From positions 1,550,001 through 1,614,000 of the forward strand of contig NZ_JBCNKR010000006.1 in NCBI RefSeq assembly GCF_039595935.1: DNA of 64,000 bases. Reading direction: 5' to 3'. Made by a program: the position numbers and the translations under genes. Below, one piece after another: positions 1 through 11,190 of the stretch. Within the stretch, counting starts at the first letter, position 1, and each line of letters begins with the position of its first letter. The notes beneath the pieces were generated by a model. The model made no database searches, was not told the origin of the DNA, and saw nothing but the letters and a program-made list of their open reading frames with translations. Source of the DNA: Flavobacterium sp. GTDB lineage: Bacteria > Bacteroidota > Bacteroidia > Flavobacteriales > Flavobacteriaceae.

Positions 1-3000
1 GGGTTTAAAGATTTACTAAAATTCGTAATAGGTTTTAGAGTTTGCTCAAATCTTTTTGTCACTAGATCCCCAAACAAGTTTCCAGAAAAAGATTCGCTAA
101 ACTGTCCTAATGTTGAAAAACCTCCACTCCATTCCCCATTGCCCATATAATGTAGTTGAAAAGATGATTCTCCCCAATTTTGAGCTAATGGGTTGTAAAT
201 CATGAAGTCAGCTATTGGTTGTGCATAATTTAATTTACTATCGAATTTAAAGTCATTTCCAATGAATTGTCCTCCAAAATTTGTAACAGCATTAGTTGCT
301 CTTTCTCCTAAAGAAGCCCTCCAAATAGAGCTACTCGCATATGCATTAAAATCTATCATAAATGCGGAAGATGTTCCTCCTACACCCGCTACAGTTCCAA
401 AATAGGAATATGCCATGCTATTAGCATACCATATACAATATGTATCATAATAACCTGCTATGAATGGCGACACATACACGACACCCCCAATCACAAATGG
501 GCTAGCTGCAATTCCAGCTGTAGTATATGCAGCTTTTTGTGTTACTTCTGTTGCGGTTTTAGTTCTATTCAAAGCTTCTTTCTTTTTAGCCATGATTTCG
601 TTTGCCTCTTCTCCATTTTTTGCTTCTTTAGGACTAAGTTTTAGCCCATCTAAACCTATTGCATTTATAAATTTATCCATAGGTCCCTGTATTGCAGGAT
701 GTTTTTCTAGTCCTTCTAACTCAACATGAGATATAACATCATTTTCACTAAAAGCATAAGGAGAATTCCACGGATATGTTGCAGTTAACGGGTCAATAGC
801 AAAGAACCTCCCAATCCTAGGATCATGCATTCTGAAGGTATAATTAAGCGAATTCCCTTCCCCGCCTTTAATCTCATCATCTTTCTCCTGCCCTTGGAAC
901 CCATAGCGATATTCATGCGGACTAGCACTTCCATGACGACCAGGTAAGAGCATTCCAAAAGGATAGTAATCTGAGTAGCTAGAAACGTCGGCCACAAAAT
1001 GATCCTCAGCAAATAAACTACGGTCTGTAATTACCGAAAGAACGTTACCTAAATGGTTCGATAATTCGTATTGTTTGTCTCCTACAAAACGGTATGCTGT
1101 AAGTGGAGTAGTAGGAACTGCATTTTGTCCTTCACCTTGTGCCAATCCTTCACAGATATCTCCAACACCATTGTTGTTTACATCTTCCTGAAGAGGATTT
1201 GCATGAGATCTACAGTTATCGCATACGTCACCAACACCGTCTCCGTCAGTATCTTTTTGATCAAAGTTAGCTTTATTTTTGCAATTATCACATACATCAC
1301 CAACACCATCTCCATCAGTATCTAATTGATTAGTGTTTGCGGTGTTTTTACAGTTATCACAAACGTCGCCTACACCATCACCATCAACATCTTCCTGACC
1401 TGGGTTGAAAGTATCCGGACAGTTGTCATTAATATCTTTTACTCCATCTCCATCACGGTCACCTTCTTTAGATCCGCAGAAAGTTTCAGCGTGATCAACG
1501 TTTAATGTCATAGTTGGACCAGTTGGTGATTGTGCAGTACTGCCGCCTTCATCAAAACTATATTCGTTGACTTTAATATCCTCTGCTTCCTGATTATTAT
1601 TTACAGAATAGGTAAAATCACACATCTCTGCTTTAAGGGCGTTGTAAGTACTAGATGCTTTTGTATCTCCACTTTTTCCACCATAATAGTCAATTTTTGT
1701 ATAACCTAAAGACTGAGAAGGCAATGTAATATTAAGTTCCTGAGAATCTCTGTTTTTTCCAAGTACCTGAGTATCATTTCCTCCATTTAACTCCGTAATT
1801 ACTGAAGATGCTTTTGCAGTATAAAGATTACCATTGATAATTAATTCAACTTTTGATGTTTCAGAATTTTGACTTGGAGTTACTGTTACTTTTAAATCCC
1901 ATTCGTCTTCTGGTATAGCCAATAGTGGAGTGGTAGAACTAATTTCGTAATTAGTTCTATACCTGTAGTTTCTAAAACTGTATTTTGTTTTCCTTGAATT
2001 GTTAGTATACTTATTATGTCCTCTTATATAATTAATTAAAGAAACTGTTGGTACATATCCTGCATCTGTTTTTTTAACGGTTACGAGAATAGAATTTAAA
2101 TAAGAGTAAGTCCCATCTCCAGGCCAGTTGTCACCTCTTTTTGAAGTTCCGTGTAAAGCTGCTATAAGTCCAGTGCTGTTAAGTGCATTGGCAGCATCAA
2201 TTTTTAAATGCGTATTTAATGTTATCGATTTTGTTTTTTCAATCGAAGGGTTAAATAAGTTGATCGCATTTTCTGTTGTTTCTGTCCAGGTTGCTTTGTC
2301 AGTGTCAGCATCAAAATTTAATCCTAACTGCACAGCAGGAGTTACGGCACTTGTTGACATTAAGCTCATAGGCTCTGCACTTGCCACAACTTTAGCGCTG
2401 CGTGCCGCCATTCTTAACTGTTGTGGTGCAATGTCTTCACTTATTTGTATTTTACGTTTTTGAGCACCAAGTCGGCTGCTTCCATATATTTCCTGCTCAA
2501 CAAGGTAATACGTTGTCTGGCTGCCTTGGTTGACCATTTCGTAAGTACTTAAAACATTGCCTTGTGCATCACGCATGTAATAAGTGGTAATTGTTTTATC
2601 GCTTGCCGCAACTATTTTGGCAATACGGTTTCCTAGACCATCGTATTCAAAACTTATAACGGTTCCGTTATCTTTCGTAACCGATTTTACTTTACCGTCA
2701 ACACGCCAGTCAATATGAATTCCTTCTTGTTTGTCGTGTGTTAATTGCCCGATATTATCGTATTCATAATTTTCTTCGTCCGTTTGATTGTCAATATCTA
2801 CTGATCGATCATCAGCTGCACCAAATGCATCATTTGCAACAGCATCGTTAACACGTCTTAATTGATTTTTACCTGAGTTATAATGATACGTTAACTGATC
2901 CATTGGTATGAAAGTACCATTTTTAGGAGCAGAGTTGTAAAGGGTTTGTAAGTTCCCGTTTCTGTCATAACTATAGTTAGATGCATAACTGTCAGATATT

Positions 3001-6000
3001 GTTGAACCCAGAATAGACTTAGACGTCATATCCTTAATTCTGTTCAGCTGATCGTATTTGTAATAATTAAATTGTGTTGGAATAACATTTTGATTATGGT
3101 CAGTTAATGAAGTAACCATTTCTTTAATGTTTCCATTGTACAAGTTATTATCGTCTTTTTCCATATTTCCACCTTTACTGTATGTAAAAATGTTAATATC
3201 GTTAGTGTTAAAACGAGACTGGTAATCGCCTTTGTAATAATTTAAGGCAAATCCGAATGCATCTTGTGCTACATTCAGTCCATCTCCACCTGCATCATAA
3301 TCTTTTCCGATTTTTTCAGAGTTAACCCCTTTCAACCAGCCTTGCAATGTATAGATATAGTCAAGACCCTGCACTTTTTTGTCTCCTAATTCTACACGTG
3401 CCAGCGGACCGTGATCGTAGTATAAATAATTAGCTTCTTTTTCCCAAATTACATTGTCTTTACTGGTATAAACCTGTTGGATTCTGTTATCAGCATCATA
3501 TTCATAGCGATGGATAAATTGCTCTTTGGCATCATTTGGCTGATAGGTAACTTTGTTTACATTACCGCTGATTAAGTCATAGTCGTACACTACTTTTTTA
3601 GTAGTTACATTCATTGTGTTCAGCTTGTCATTGTTTATACGATGAACAAGTTCTTTTACATTTCCGTGAACGTCATAATCATAAAAGATACCATTATTGT
3701 ATCCATTGATATCCATTTGACTGCTATAGGTATCAAAATACAATACAGCAGTTACTCTTTTATGGCTATTGTCTGAACCATATGAAGTGAACCAGCTTTG
3801 TGAATCCTGTAAAGGATTGTCATAAATTGTTTTTGTTACTTGTTCTGTAGCATCGGCGATATTATACGGATAATTAACGGTTGGTAATACTGCGTCTGAA
3901 GGAATGACATCTCCATTTACATTTGTTAATCTTCCATTTTCACTAATATTTATAGTAAGACCCGTTTTTGTTTTTAACTGACCAGCTTCCATAATACGGC
4001 CAAGTCCATCATAACGTGTATAACTAAATTGACCATTGCTGATTTGATTTGCATTTTGACTGGCAATAATTCGGCCTAGTTCATCATAAGCAAAACGTGT
4101 TATACCACCATCAGGAGTTTGCTGCCAAACTAACTGATTTAGGGAATTATAACGATACTGTGTCTGCAATTTGTGAGCAGGTGCTACTTTAACACCATTT
4201 ACATCTGCAGTATCTTCTTTTAGTGGATTATTTTCGCGAACAGCATCAATAGCATTACTTGAAGCTGTTGCCAAACGATCTACACCTTCTGGCGGAACAG
4301 TCTGCACTAAGTTTCCTGCCTGATCGTAATAATATAAAGTATACTGATATTCTTTATCAATAGCGGTTTTAGTTAAAGTTTCTTTTAAACCTTCAAATGC
4401 AGCTTTAAGGTAATTACGTTTAAAGGCTTCTTTTTTCTCCGCATAAAAACTTTCAGAAACTTGTTGAATGTTTACGTCATTAATAGCTTTCTTGTAAATT
4501 TCACAAGGAGTTTTAGTTCCTGGATCAACCGGTAATTCCATACTAAACGAAGGAGTTAACGTTGCTGGAGCACAAATGTCGTTTGCTATAACATATGAAT
4601 TTGCAAAAGCATTCCAGTTTTGAACTTCTAGTTTTGTTTCCAGACTTGCATTAACTGCAGTTTGTGTTTGGATATAGGTATAATAAGCATCAATAACTTC
4701 TGATGTTTGATTATTACCATATTTTAGATTAGTACTTCCAAATTCAGCAATCGTTAAGAATAAAGGATCCTGAGCTGTCGTAACATTGAACTTAACTAAA
4801 TAATCTACATATTCTTTACTGATATACCCATAATTAGCCTCACAGAAAAATGTTCCGTTAGCGGTTAACTTAGTCGGAATTTGGTAAGTAGGCATTTGAA
4901 CCTGCATTCGTGTTTTATATTCATTCCATTTATCTCCACAGACTACTGGTGTAATTGTTGGCGGAATGCAGGATGTGTTGCAGGATTGGGAGGCTGATGA
5001 TAACCTAAGTATAGATGATTTAGAAACGATTTTTTTGGCTGATTGACTATAAGGATAATTATCTGAAAGAAAATCACATAATTTGAGCATACCCATGGCT
5101 TGTCTATTTATACCTATACCATTTGTTATGATTGCATCATTAAAAGTATGAGATTGGCCATTGAAATCTGTATATTTAATAATTGCAGTATTAAATAAAT
5201 CGTTGGTATAATCTAAAAAATCTATAGTACTTATTTCTGAAAAATTAGGAATATTCCATAAAGTTATTGCTCCTTCCCATTCATAATTGTCATTTAAAAA
5301 TAATAATTGAATTCCATTACTAATGTGATTTATTTGATAATGAGCAAGTGTAATTGGTGAAGTATAAAGATCTTGATATTGATAATATGTTATAGCAAAA
5401 TCTCTCGCAGATTGAAAATGCTGGATTAATTTTGATTCATTTATAAATTCTAATACAATTGGAACATCTACCGAATCATAGTATGTATTTGAAGCTCCAT
5501 TTAGTATGTAATTGAAAGCTTTTTTTAAGGTTTCTTCATATTTTATTTCATCATTTTCACTTATAGAACAAGTAGTTACTTTAACTGATTCTGCAGGAAC
5601 TGCAGGATGATCATTGTTCATAAATTGGCAAAATGTTGCAGAATATCCATGAAAGAAAGTAGGATAAGCAGTATTACTTACTTTTGCATTTTCGACTACT
5701 AAAGTTGCATTATTAATATCTATAAGATTGACGCGAGCATATTGCCCATCAACTATATCAATAGAATTAATTTGTTTTACGCCATTTACTCCTGGAATAG
5801 TCAGGACAGTTTGACCCTGATCTTCATTGTTATTGTTTTGGAAGAAAAATGCTAATTGCGTTTCACTGCTTGTTGGATTTTGAACAAAATAGAATTTTGA
5901 TAAAGTAACCGTAGGAACTGTTGGAACATCAGGATAAAATTGATGTTTGTAATTATAGTTTAAATACGATTGAAAATGACTGATTAAATTTGAATTAGTA

Positions 6001-9000
6001 ACAAAAGAGTTCATAGCAGCATTATTTGAGGTATTTTGAGTAATACCATTTGTATAATTTGCTAAGCCGTTATTAAGAGCATTTTTTAAACCTTCTTCAT
6101 AGATAACTTCTGCATTATCTGCTAACTGACAAGCATTAATTGCGTTTGAAGGAATAGTTGGATCTCCACATAAATCTCCATAACCATCACCATCGAAATC
6201 ATTTTCACCACAAGTTCCGCAACAAGCAAAATATAAAGCATTGTTTTTACCAGCAGCTATAGAAATAACTTTTGTAGTAGTTATATGGGTAATACCAATA
6301 GATCTTCTGGTTACTAATTTAACTATATTGCTTTTACCATCAGCTTTTAGATCACCTATAAATAAGTCTCTAATGCTTCCTAGGTTTACGCTCGCATCTC
6401 CAGCGTTCAATCTCATTCTAGAGATATTGTTAACCGTTATAGAGAAAAGTCTTTCATTAGAAACTACTTCGTAATTCCATTTTACAACATCACCTGAGTT
6501 GATGCCGAAATAAGTATTTAAATTTCCTGTTTTAAAAACAGCATTATTACTAATATCCTGAGTTGTTGTCAGCGTTCCGCTGGTTTGTAAATTAAGAACT
6601 AGATCTCTTAAAGCACTACTAAAAAGTTCTTTTTTATTACATTGATCACCTGCTAAAGCAATAGTTTCACCTACACCGGCATCACCAGCAAAATGACATC
6701 CGCCTACAGCAGCTTTTGTATATCCTTCAATAATAACTTCTTCCGGTGTTATACAAGTTGGTGTTACTCCTTTACGAACGATAGTTGCTAAAATTTTGAA
6801 TTTATAAGTTTTATCATCGGCGTTATATAATTCGTAATGGAAGTTTTTAAAGCCTGCTACATCTGCCCATTTTGGGGCAGTTACACTTTCACCACAAGGA
6901 TTTTTATAATTTGAAATATTGGTAAACTTTAATACAATAGGAGAGGCAATGCTGTTGCCGCCCACCATAAAATCAATTTGTAATTCAGAATTATTTGCTC
7001 CGGTTTGACGGCCGTAGATTTTTGGAGATTCTCCAGCATTTGCCAAATCAAAACCAGGATTAACCTGAGCATTATATATACCAGCTGTTAAGTATGGCAT
7101 ACTATAAGTTGGAAGATTTAATAACAGACCATTAGGCTGAATATTAGAATCTACTAATCCTTTTAAGAAGTTTTCCATGTCTAATGCCAGCGGACATTGA
7201 CCTGTTTCAAGATATAAGTTAGCTTTAGCTTGTGCATTTGCAGCGGCCATAGCCTGCTCGTCACTTAAACCAGAATCATAACTGTAATCAGCAGGAACAA
7301 AACGTTTTTCCTTTGTTACAAAATATGGAGTAGTTTCGTCTGAGCAAATTGGTAATATATTATCTAAACCACTTGGTATTTGAGGAGCAGTTGTTAAACT
7401 TGCTTCAATTAGAGCAGTAATATCATCAAAATTACTTGGTGTAGTTGTATTATATTTTTTTAATAAAGTTTTATAGGTTTCATTACTTTCTTTATTTCCA
7501 ATACAATCATTATTAGATAATTTTTTGTTGGCATAAATATGTGCAAAAACAGTCCTTGTTTTTTCTTTTAAGGCAATATAATACCCTTTAAAATTTGCCC
7601 AGATTCGTTGTTTTAAGTAATTATCAGAAAGATTATTGATATCACTTAATAAATTTGAATTCGTTTTGTCAAGTACAGGTTGATAAACTGAAACCGGAGT
7701 AATACCATTTGAGTAGGCAGCGAAAAAGTAAGCAGCCTGCAGCATATTCATCTTTATAACACTTCCTTGTGAATTTGTAAAACTAATACCATCAAAATTG
7801 GTTTCTAAACCTTCTTTAATGACTTTTTTACGTTTGTCAAATTCATCTGAGGTTTCTATATTTAGTACATTATTACTATAAGGATCGGTTACTGTAAGTT
7901 GACTATTATAATAAGGATCGATCGAAGTATAATTATTAATCAATTGTCCGATAATTCCATTTGATTGGAAAATAGTATTATCTACAATTTGATTGGTTTC
8001 AGTACTATAATATTCAGAATTTCTTAATTTTTCATCAAAACCATCTGAGTTTTCTCCTGCTATAGTTTTGTTACATACAGCTAAACTATATAAGTAATAT
8101 TGATATTCAGGGTGATAAGGTAATAATGCTTTAGCCCAGCTTGACTGCCAGTTCTTTAAAAAGTCAGCAGCATTACTTAAATATTGAGGTTCTACCAAAA
8201 GGTAATTTTCGTCGTCACTGTTTGGATCATCGATCGTTGGAATAGTTCCATTGTCTACAAGAGGTCTCAGGTCAGGAGAGTAAGTTCCATCTTCATTTTT
8301 TACGACTGAAATTCTAGAAATTGCACCACTTTCATCTTTGTAGCCTCCTACAGGATATTTCCAATTGTATTTTCCAGCTTTTACTGCTATGTCCTGATTA
8401 GTATCAGGGTCAACGTCTGTTGTATTTTTATAACCGCCGTATAGTAATTGATTGTTTTCATTGAAAACACTTAAAAGATCTATTTCAGCATTTACAGGAT
8501 CAGTATTAGATGTTCTTTCCAGACCTGAAACTGAGCCATATTGACCATTCGGGCTGACATCTGCCAATAAAATCTGCTCGTTTAAGTTACAAACATTTAC
8601 CGGCTGCTGGCATAATTCTCTACAATTAGCCAGTAATGCTCTAAATTCTTTTTTATAATGTTCAGTATATACTGCTATTTCTTCAGGAGCAATATTTAAA
8701 AGGTTGGTATTAACGTATTTATTTTCAGCTGTTGTGATATACTGTTCTCTGCCTGAAGTATTACCCAGTGTGCTTTGATCTATTGGTAATAATGCTTTGT
8801 AAGCAGTTCTGTCTGATTGATTATCTAAATTCGATGTAACTAAAGCTTCTTCACAGCTTATACAGGTAACATTACAATCTGTTTCCTGAATTACTTCTGT
8901 AAACTGAGTGATAACAGGTTTACAGGTAGTACCGTTTTGTAATTGAGCTACATAATCGTCTGCATATTTATTTAAAGTTACTGTATCAATCTGAAGATTC

Positions 9001-11180
9001 TTGCTAAGGTTGTAATTTCCTACTTTTAAAAACTCATAATTATTCTGGGCATTCTTTATTTTTCCGTCGAATAATTTTTCATTAATATTTAATGTTGTTG
9101 GAGAATAAGAACTTAAGCTATATGTGCCTATTTGTGAAGATAATTCAGAACCATTTGTTGGAACTAATAATTCATTTGCACAATCATTAGTCATACTAAT
9201 TGACCAATTGTATACGAAAGGGTAATATTTATTTGGAAGACATGAATCGTTAAAACTTCCAATCGTTTTTTCAAGATCATAACTAAAAGTTATCTGATCT
9301 TCTTTGACAATGTTAATTGATTTATTTAATCGAATACCATCTTCAGTTATGCCATTGTTCCCAGAAGCATATTTATCATTGTTAACTAATAAATTTTCAG
9401 TTTCACGAAGATGCAAACTTTGATTGGTTTCATCGTCTAATGAAAGAAAGCTCCCTTGCTTATCGCCAGCAAGAGCAGTTGCAATTGTTCTTCCCTGAGG
9501 ATCTAAATAGGTTACACTAATTTGACCGTTTGGATCAATAACTGTATTTTTTTTGTATCGCTTTACATTTCCAACTTTATAGCCAAATAACCTGTTAAGT
9601 TCTTTTTGATCTGGAGTTCCATAGAAATACTTCATTTCATGTCCAGATCCTATTTGATGGTCTTTTCCAACCCCACCTTTACTTTTAATACGTCCTGTAT
9701 TATCTGGAGTATAAATGGTTTGAGAAAAAGGAAGTGACTCTGCAATTGGTACTAAATCCTGAAAATTAGATTTTACTTCATTGTTTGAAGAGTAATATTT
9801 ACTTGCCCCGGCAGTGTTTGACATTCCTGCGATTACAGTTGGATCACAATCTTTAGAGTTTTTCTCATCCCAGTCAAAATTATTATGCGTAAAAATAGAA
9901 GTACCAGCTTCATTTTTATTCAATTCAGAATAAAAATGAATACCAGAAGATTCAACAGGAACAGGTAAAACTTCAATTGCTGGTCTTCCCTGGTTATCAT
10001 AGATAACCTCACCCACAACAGCTTTGTTGTTTGAGTTTATTTTAGTTACAGTCTGGCGATTTCTTAACGAACCGTCAAAATAACTCACTACTTCTTTTTT
10101 CTTTCCATCTTCAGCAAAAGAAGATTGATACTGCCAGTTTTTATTCCCAGATTCGTGATTTTTATCAATTAATAAATAATGTGACCAACTACTCACCAAC
10201 TTATGAGATTCGGCAAATCCAGATGTCCAGTTACCATAATAGTTTTTAGAAATATCATCTAAAAATCGACCTACAGGTCTAACTCTGTAAACAATATAAC
10301 CTTTTGAATATATTATTGGAATTCTATAAAAGGTATCTTTAGTTTGTATTCTCGTGCTGTTTAATTTAAAATCCTGATCAGTCAATGTTAATTGCTGTGG
10401 CGTTAAATCTGTTCCATCTGCACCAAAGTTATCAATCCATGTCCACTCTAATTCATATTCTACAGCAGGTGCAATTAGATCTTTTTTCCAGGTAAAAAGA
10501 ATTTCTTCAGCACCGGCACTAACACTATTTACTGGTTGTTCCAGAATGCCATCGTATTTTATAAAATGATGTTCCAGTGGAAGAACTGAACTCGATTGTG
10601 TACTGCTTAATTGTAAATTATAATAACGATCTGTACTGAATTTTAATTGAACATAAGCTAATGAATTATTTATTGTTGTTACCGTATCTGCTTCATTGTA
10701 ATATGTAATTGATAATATCTGTACATCTGCTCTGTGAATTCCAGGAAGATTATAAACAGCGTAATCATCAAACTGAAGTCCTTTTGTAACATTATCATGT
10801 TTAATTTTTAAAGTTACAGTATAAGGATTTGGATAATTAATGGTATTTCCATTTGCATCTTTGTAATCCGTTTTGATTGCATTCGAATTATCATAAGGTG
10901 TTATCTTTAACTGAACTTCAGCTGAATAAATTTTTGAATATTCAGCGGAATTATTTTTGTCATCTTCAAACCCAAAATGTATTGATACTATTGGATTTAC
11001 AGATGTAAAAATATTCTGTTTCTTAATATCATCATATTTTGGATCTTTAATATGAAGTATAGGCTGACCTTGTAATTGATTTCCAATTATTTTATTCTCT
11101 GAATGCGTTTCCTGTTGTGCAAACGACAACAATGAAATAAGAGTAAATGCAAATGCTATTAAATATTTGTTGATATACAT
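1..11180 (-). CDS. Giant Rhs/YD-repeat protein with TSP3 repeats, C-terminus beyond left edge
   Basis: The frame opens at ATG 11180, 10 bp after the upstream gene. Checks near 8040, 5040, 3060, 2040, 1010 and 60 all stay in that frame with no stop, giving at least 3726 residues; the stop lies outside the window. Residues 1-20 are a signal peptide (hydrophobic core, then SFAQ). A cysteine-containing middle part of about 1500 residues follows. YD-type repeats occupy roughly residues 2260-2900 (for example YDELGRI, YEYDNIGQL, YYMRDAQGNVLSTYE). Five DxDGDGVGDVCDNC-type thrombospondin type 3 motifs lie at about 3234-3347. The Rhs core follows (YELSNHLGNVL, DYYPFGMLLPGRH, RMHDPRIGRFFAIDPL). About 240 residues of variable C-terminal region then run to the edge. 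In known Rhs proteins the YD repeats form a shell around a C-terminal toxin. Export is inferred; function of this tail is unknown. Confidence 0.9.
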   Translation of the reverse strand, partial: MYINKYLIAFAFTLISLLSFAQQETHSENKIIGNQLQGQPILHIKDPKYDDIKKQNIFTSVNPIVSIHFGFEDDKNNSAEYSKIYSAEVQLKITPYDNSNAIKTDYKDANGNTINYPNPYTVTLKIKHDNVTKGLQFDDYAVYNLPGIHRADVQILSITYYNEADTVTTINNSLAYVQLKFSTDRYYNLQLSSTQSSSVLPLEHHFIKYDGILEQPVNSVSAGAEEILFTWKKDLIAPAVEYELEWTWIDNFGADGTDLTPQQLTLTDQDFKLNSTRIQTKDTFYRIPIIYSKGYIVYRVRPVGRFLDDISKNYYGNWTSGFAESHKLVSSWSHYLLIDKNHESGNKNWQYQSSFAEDGKKKEVVSYFDGSLRNRQTVTKINSNNKAVVGEVIYDNQGRPAIEVLPVPVESSGIHFYSELNKNEAGTSIFTHNNFDWDEKNSKDCDPTVIAGMSNTAGASKYYSSNNEVKSNFQDLVPIAESLPFSQTIYTPDNTGRIKSKGGVGKDHQIGSGHEMKYFYGTPDQKELNRLFGYKVGNVKRYKKNTVIDPNGQISVTYLDPQGRTIATALAGDKQGSFLSLDDETNQSLHLRETENLLVNNDKYASGNNGITEDGIRLNKSINIVKEDQITFSYDLEKTIGSFNDSCLPNKYYPFVYNWSISMTNDCANELLVPTNGSELSSQIGTYSLSSYSPTTLNINEKLFDGKIKNAQNNYEFLKVGNYNLSKNLQIDTVTLNKYADDYVAQLQNGTTCKPVITQFTEVIQETDCNVTCISCEEALVTSNLDNQSDRTAYKALLPIDQSTLGNTSGREQYITTAENKYVNTNLLNIAPEEIAVYTEHYKKEFRALLANCRELCQQPVNVCNLNEQILLADVSPNGQYGSVSGLERTSNTDPVNAEIDLLSVFNENNQLLYGGYKNTTDVDPDTNQDIAVKAGKYNWKYPVGGYKDESGAISRISVVKNEDGTYSPDLRPLVDNGTIPTIDDPNSDDENYLLVEPQYLSNAADFLKNWQSSWAKALLPYHPEYQYYLYSLAVCNKTIAGENSDGFDEKLRNSEYYSTETNQIVDNTIFQSNGIIGQLINNYTSIDPYYNSQLTVTDPYSNNVLNIETSDEFDKRKKVIKEGLETNFDGISFTNSQGSVIKMNMLQAAYFFAAYSNGITPVSVYQPVLDKTNSNLLSDINNLSDNYLKQRIWANFKGYYIALKEKTRTVFAHIYANKKLSNNDCIGNKESNETYKTLLKKYNTTTPSNFDDITALIEASLTTAPQIPSGLDNILPICSDETTPYFVTKEKRFVPADYSYDSGLSDEQAMAAANAQAKANLYLETGQCPLALDMENFLKGLVDSNIQPNGLLLNLPTYSMPYLTAGIYNAQVNPGFDLANAGESPKIYGRQTGANNSELQIDFMVGGNSIASPIVLKFTNISNYKNPCGESVTAPKWADVAGFKNFHYELYNADDKTYKFKILATIVRKGVTPTCITPEEVIIEGYTKAAVGGCHFAGDAGVGETIALAGDQCNKKELFSSALRDLVLNLQTSGTLTTTQDISNNAVFKTGNLNTYFGINSGDVVKWNYEVVSNERLFSITVNNISRMRLNAGDASVNLGSIRDLFIGDLKADGKSNIVKLVTRRSIGITHITTTKVISIAAGKNNALYFACCGTCGENDFDGDGYGDLCGDPTIPSNAINACQLADNAEVIYEEGLKNALNNGLANYTNGITQNTSNNAAMNSFVTNSNLISHFQSYLNYNYKHQFYPDVPTVPTVTLSKFYFVQNPTSSETQLAFFFQNNNNEDQGQTVLTIPGVNGVKQINSIDIVDGQYARVNLIDINNATLVVENAKVSNTAYPTFFHGYSATFCQFMNNDHPAVPAESVKVTTCSISENDEIKYEETLKKAFNYILNGASNTYYDSVDVPIVLEFINESKLIQHFQSARDFAITYYQYQDLYTSPITLAHYQINHISNGIQLLFLNDNYEWEGAITLWNIPNFSEISTIDFLDYTNDLFNTAIIKYTDFNGQSHTFNDAIITNGIGINRQAMGMLKLCDFLSDNYPYSQSAKKIVSKSSILRLSSASQSCNTSCIPPTITPVVCGDKWNEYKTRMQVQMPTYQIPTKLTANGTFFCEANYGYISKEYVDYLVKFNVTTAQDPLFLTIAEFGSTNLKYGNNQTSEVIDAYYTYIQTQTAVNASLETKLEVQNWNAFANSYVIANDICAPATLTPSFSMELPVDPGTKTPCEIYKKAINDVNIQQVSESFYAEKKEAFKRNYLKAAFEGLKETLTKTAIDKEYQYTLYYYDQAGNLVQTVPPEGVDRLATASSNAIDAVRENNPLKEDTADVNGVKVAPAHKLQTQYRYNSLNQLVWQQTPDGGITRFAYDELGRIIASQNANQISNGQFSYTRYDGLGRIMEAGQLKTKTGLTINISENGRLTNVNGDVIPSDAVLPTVNYPYNIADATEQVTKTIYDNPLQDSQSWFTSYGSDNSHKRVTAVLYFDTYSSQMDINGYNNGIFYDYDVHGNVKELVHRINNDKLNTMNVTTKKVVYDYDLISGNVNKVTYQPNDAKEQFIHRYEYDADNRIQQVYTSKDNVIWEKEANYLYYDHGPLARVELGDKKVQGLDYIYTLQGWLKGVNSEKIGKDYDAGGDGLNVAQDAFGFALNYYKGDYQSRFNTNDINIFTYSKGGNMEKDDNNLYNGNIKEMVTSLTDHNQNVIPTQFNYYKYDQLNRIKDMTSKSILGSTISDSYASNYSYDRNGNLQTLYNSAPKNGTFIPMDQLTYHYNSGKNQLRRVNDAVANDAFGAADDRSVDIDNQTDEENYEYDNIGQLTHDKQEGIHIDWRVDGKVKSVTKDNGTVISFEYDGLGNRIAKIVAASDKTITTYYMRDAQGNVLSTYEMVNQGSQTTYYLVEQEIYGSSRLGAQKRKIQISEDIAPQQLRMAARSAKVVASAEPMSLMSTSAVTPAVQLGLNFDADTDKATWTETTENAINLFNPSIEKTKSITLNTHLKIDAANALNSTGLIAALHGTSKRGDNWPGDGTYSYLNSILVTVKKTDAGYVPTVSLINYIRGHNKYTNNSRKTKYSFRNYRYRTNYEISSTTPLLAIPEDEWDLKVTVTPSQNSETSKVELIINGNLYTAKASSVITELNGGNDTQVLGKNRDSQELNITLPSQSLGYTKIDYYGGKSGDTKASSTYNALKAEMCDFTYSVNNNQEAEDIKVNEYSFDEGGSTAQSPTGPTMTLNVDHAETFCGSKEGDRDGDGVKDINDNCPDTFNPGQEDVDGDGVGDVCDNCKNTANTNQLDTDGDGVGDVCDNCKNKANFDQKDTDGDGVGDVCDNCRSHANPLQEDVNNNGVGDICEGLAQGEGQNAVPTTPLTAYRFVGDKQYELSNHLGNVLSVITDRSLFAEDHFVADVSSYSDYYPFGMLLPGRHGSASPHEYRYGFQGQEKDDEIKGGEGNSLNYTFRMHDPRIGRFFAIDPLTATYPWNSPYAFSENDVISHVELEGLEKHPAIQGPMDKFINAIGLDGLKLSPKEAKNGEEANEIMAKKKEALNRTKTATEVTQKAAYTTAGIAASPFVIGGVVYVSPFIAGYYDTYCIWYANSMAYSYFGTVAGVGGTSSAFMIDFNAYASSSIWRASLGERATNAVTNFGGQFIGNDFKFDSKLNYAQPIADFMIYNPLAQNWGESSFQLHYMGNGEWSGGFSTLGQFSESFSGNLFGDLVTKRFEQTLKPITNFSKSLN
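1141..1480 (-). repeat. Thrombospondin type 3 repeats inside the Rhs gene
   Basis: About five tandem copies of a Ca2+-binding DxDGDGVGDxCDNC motif are encoded here, spaced by asparagine-rich linkers, just before the Rhs core. TSP3 repeats are calcium-binding, rigid extracellular modules. A single related motif (DFDGDGYGDLCGD) occurs earlier in the same protein near 6190. Their placement between the YD repeats and the conserved core suggests a Ca2+-dependent hinge or a surface spacer; this role is inferred. Confidence 0.85.
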
Positions 11181-11190
11181 ATATCTGATT

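Noticed and set aside
785..1012. 75-codon minus-strand frame near the left edge.
   Set aside because: It lies inside the Rhs core in another frame; the Rhs frame continues through it without stop.
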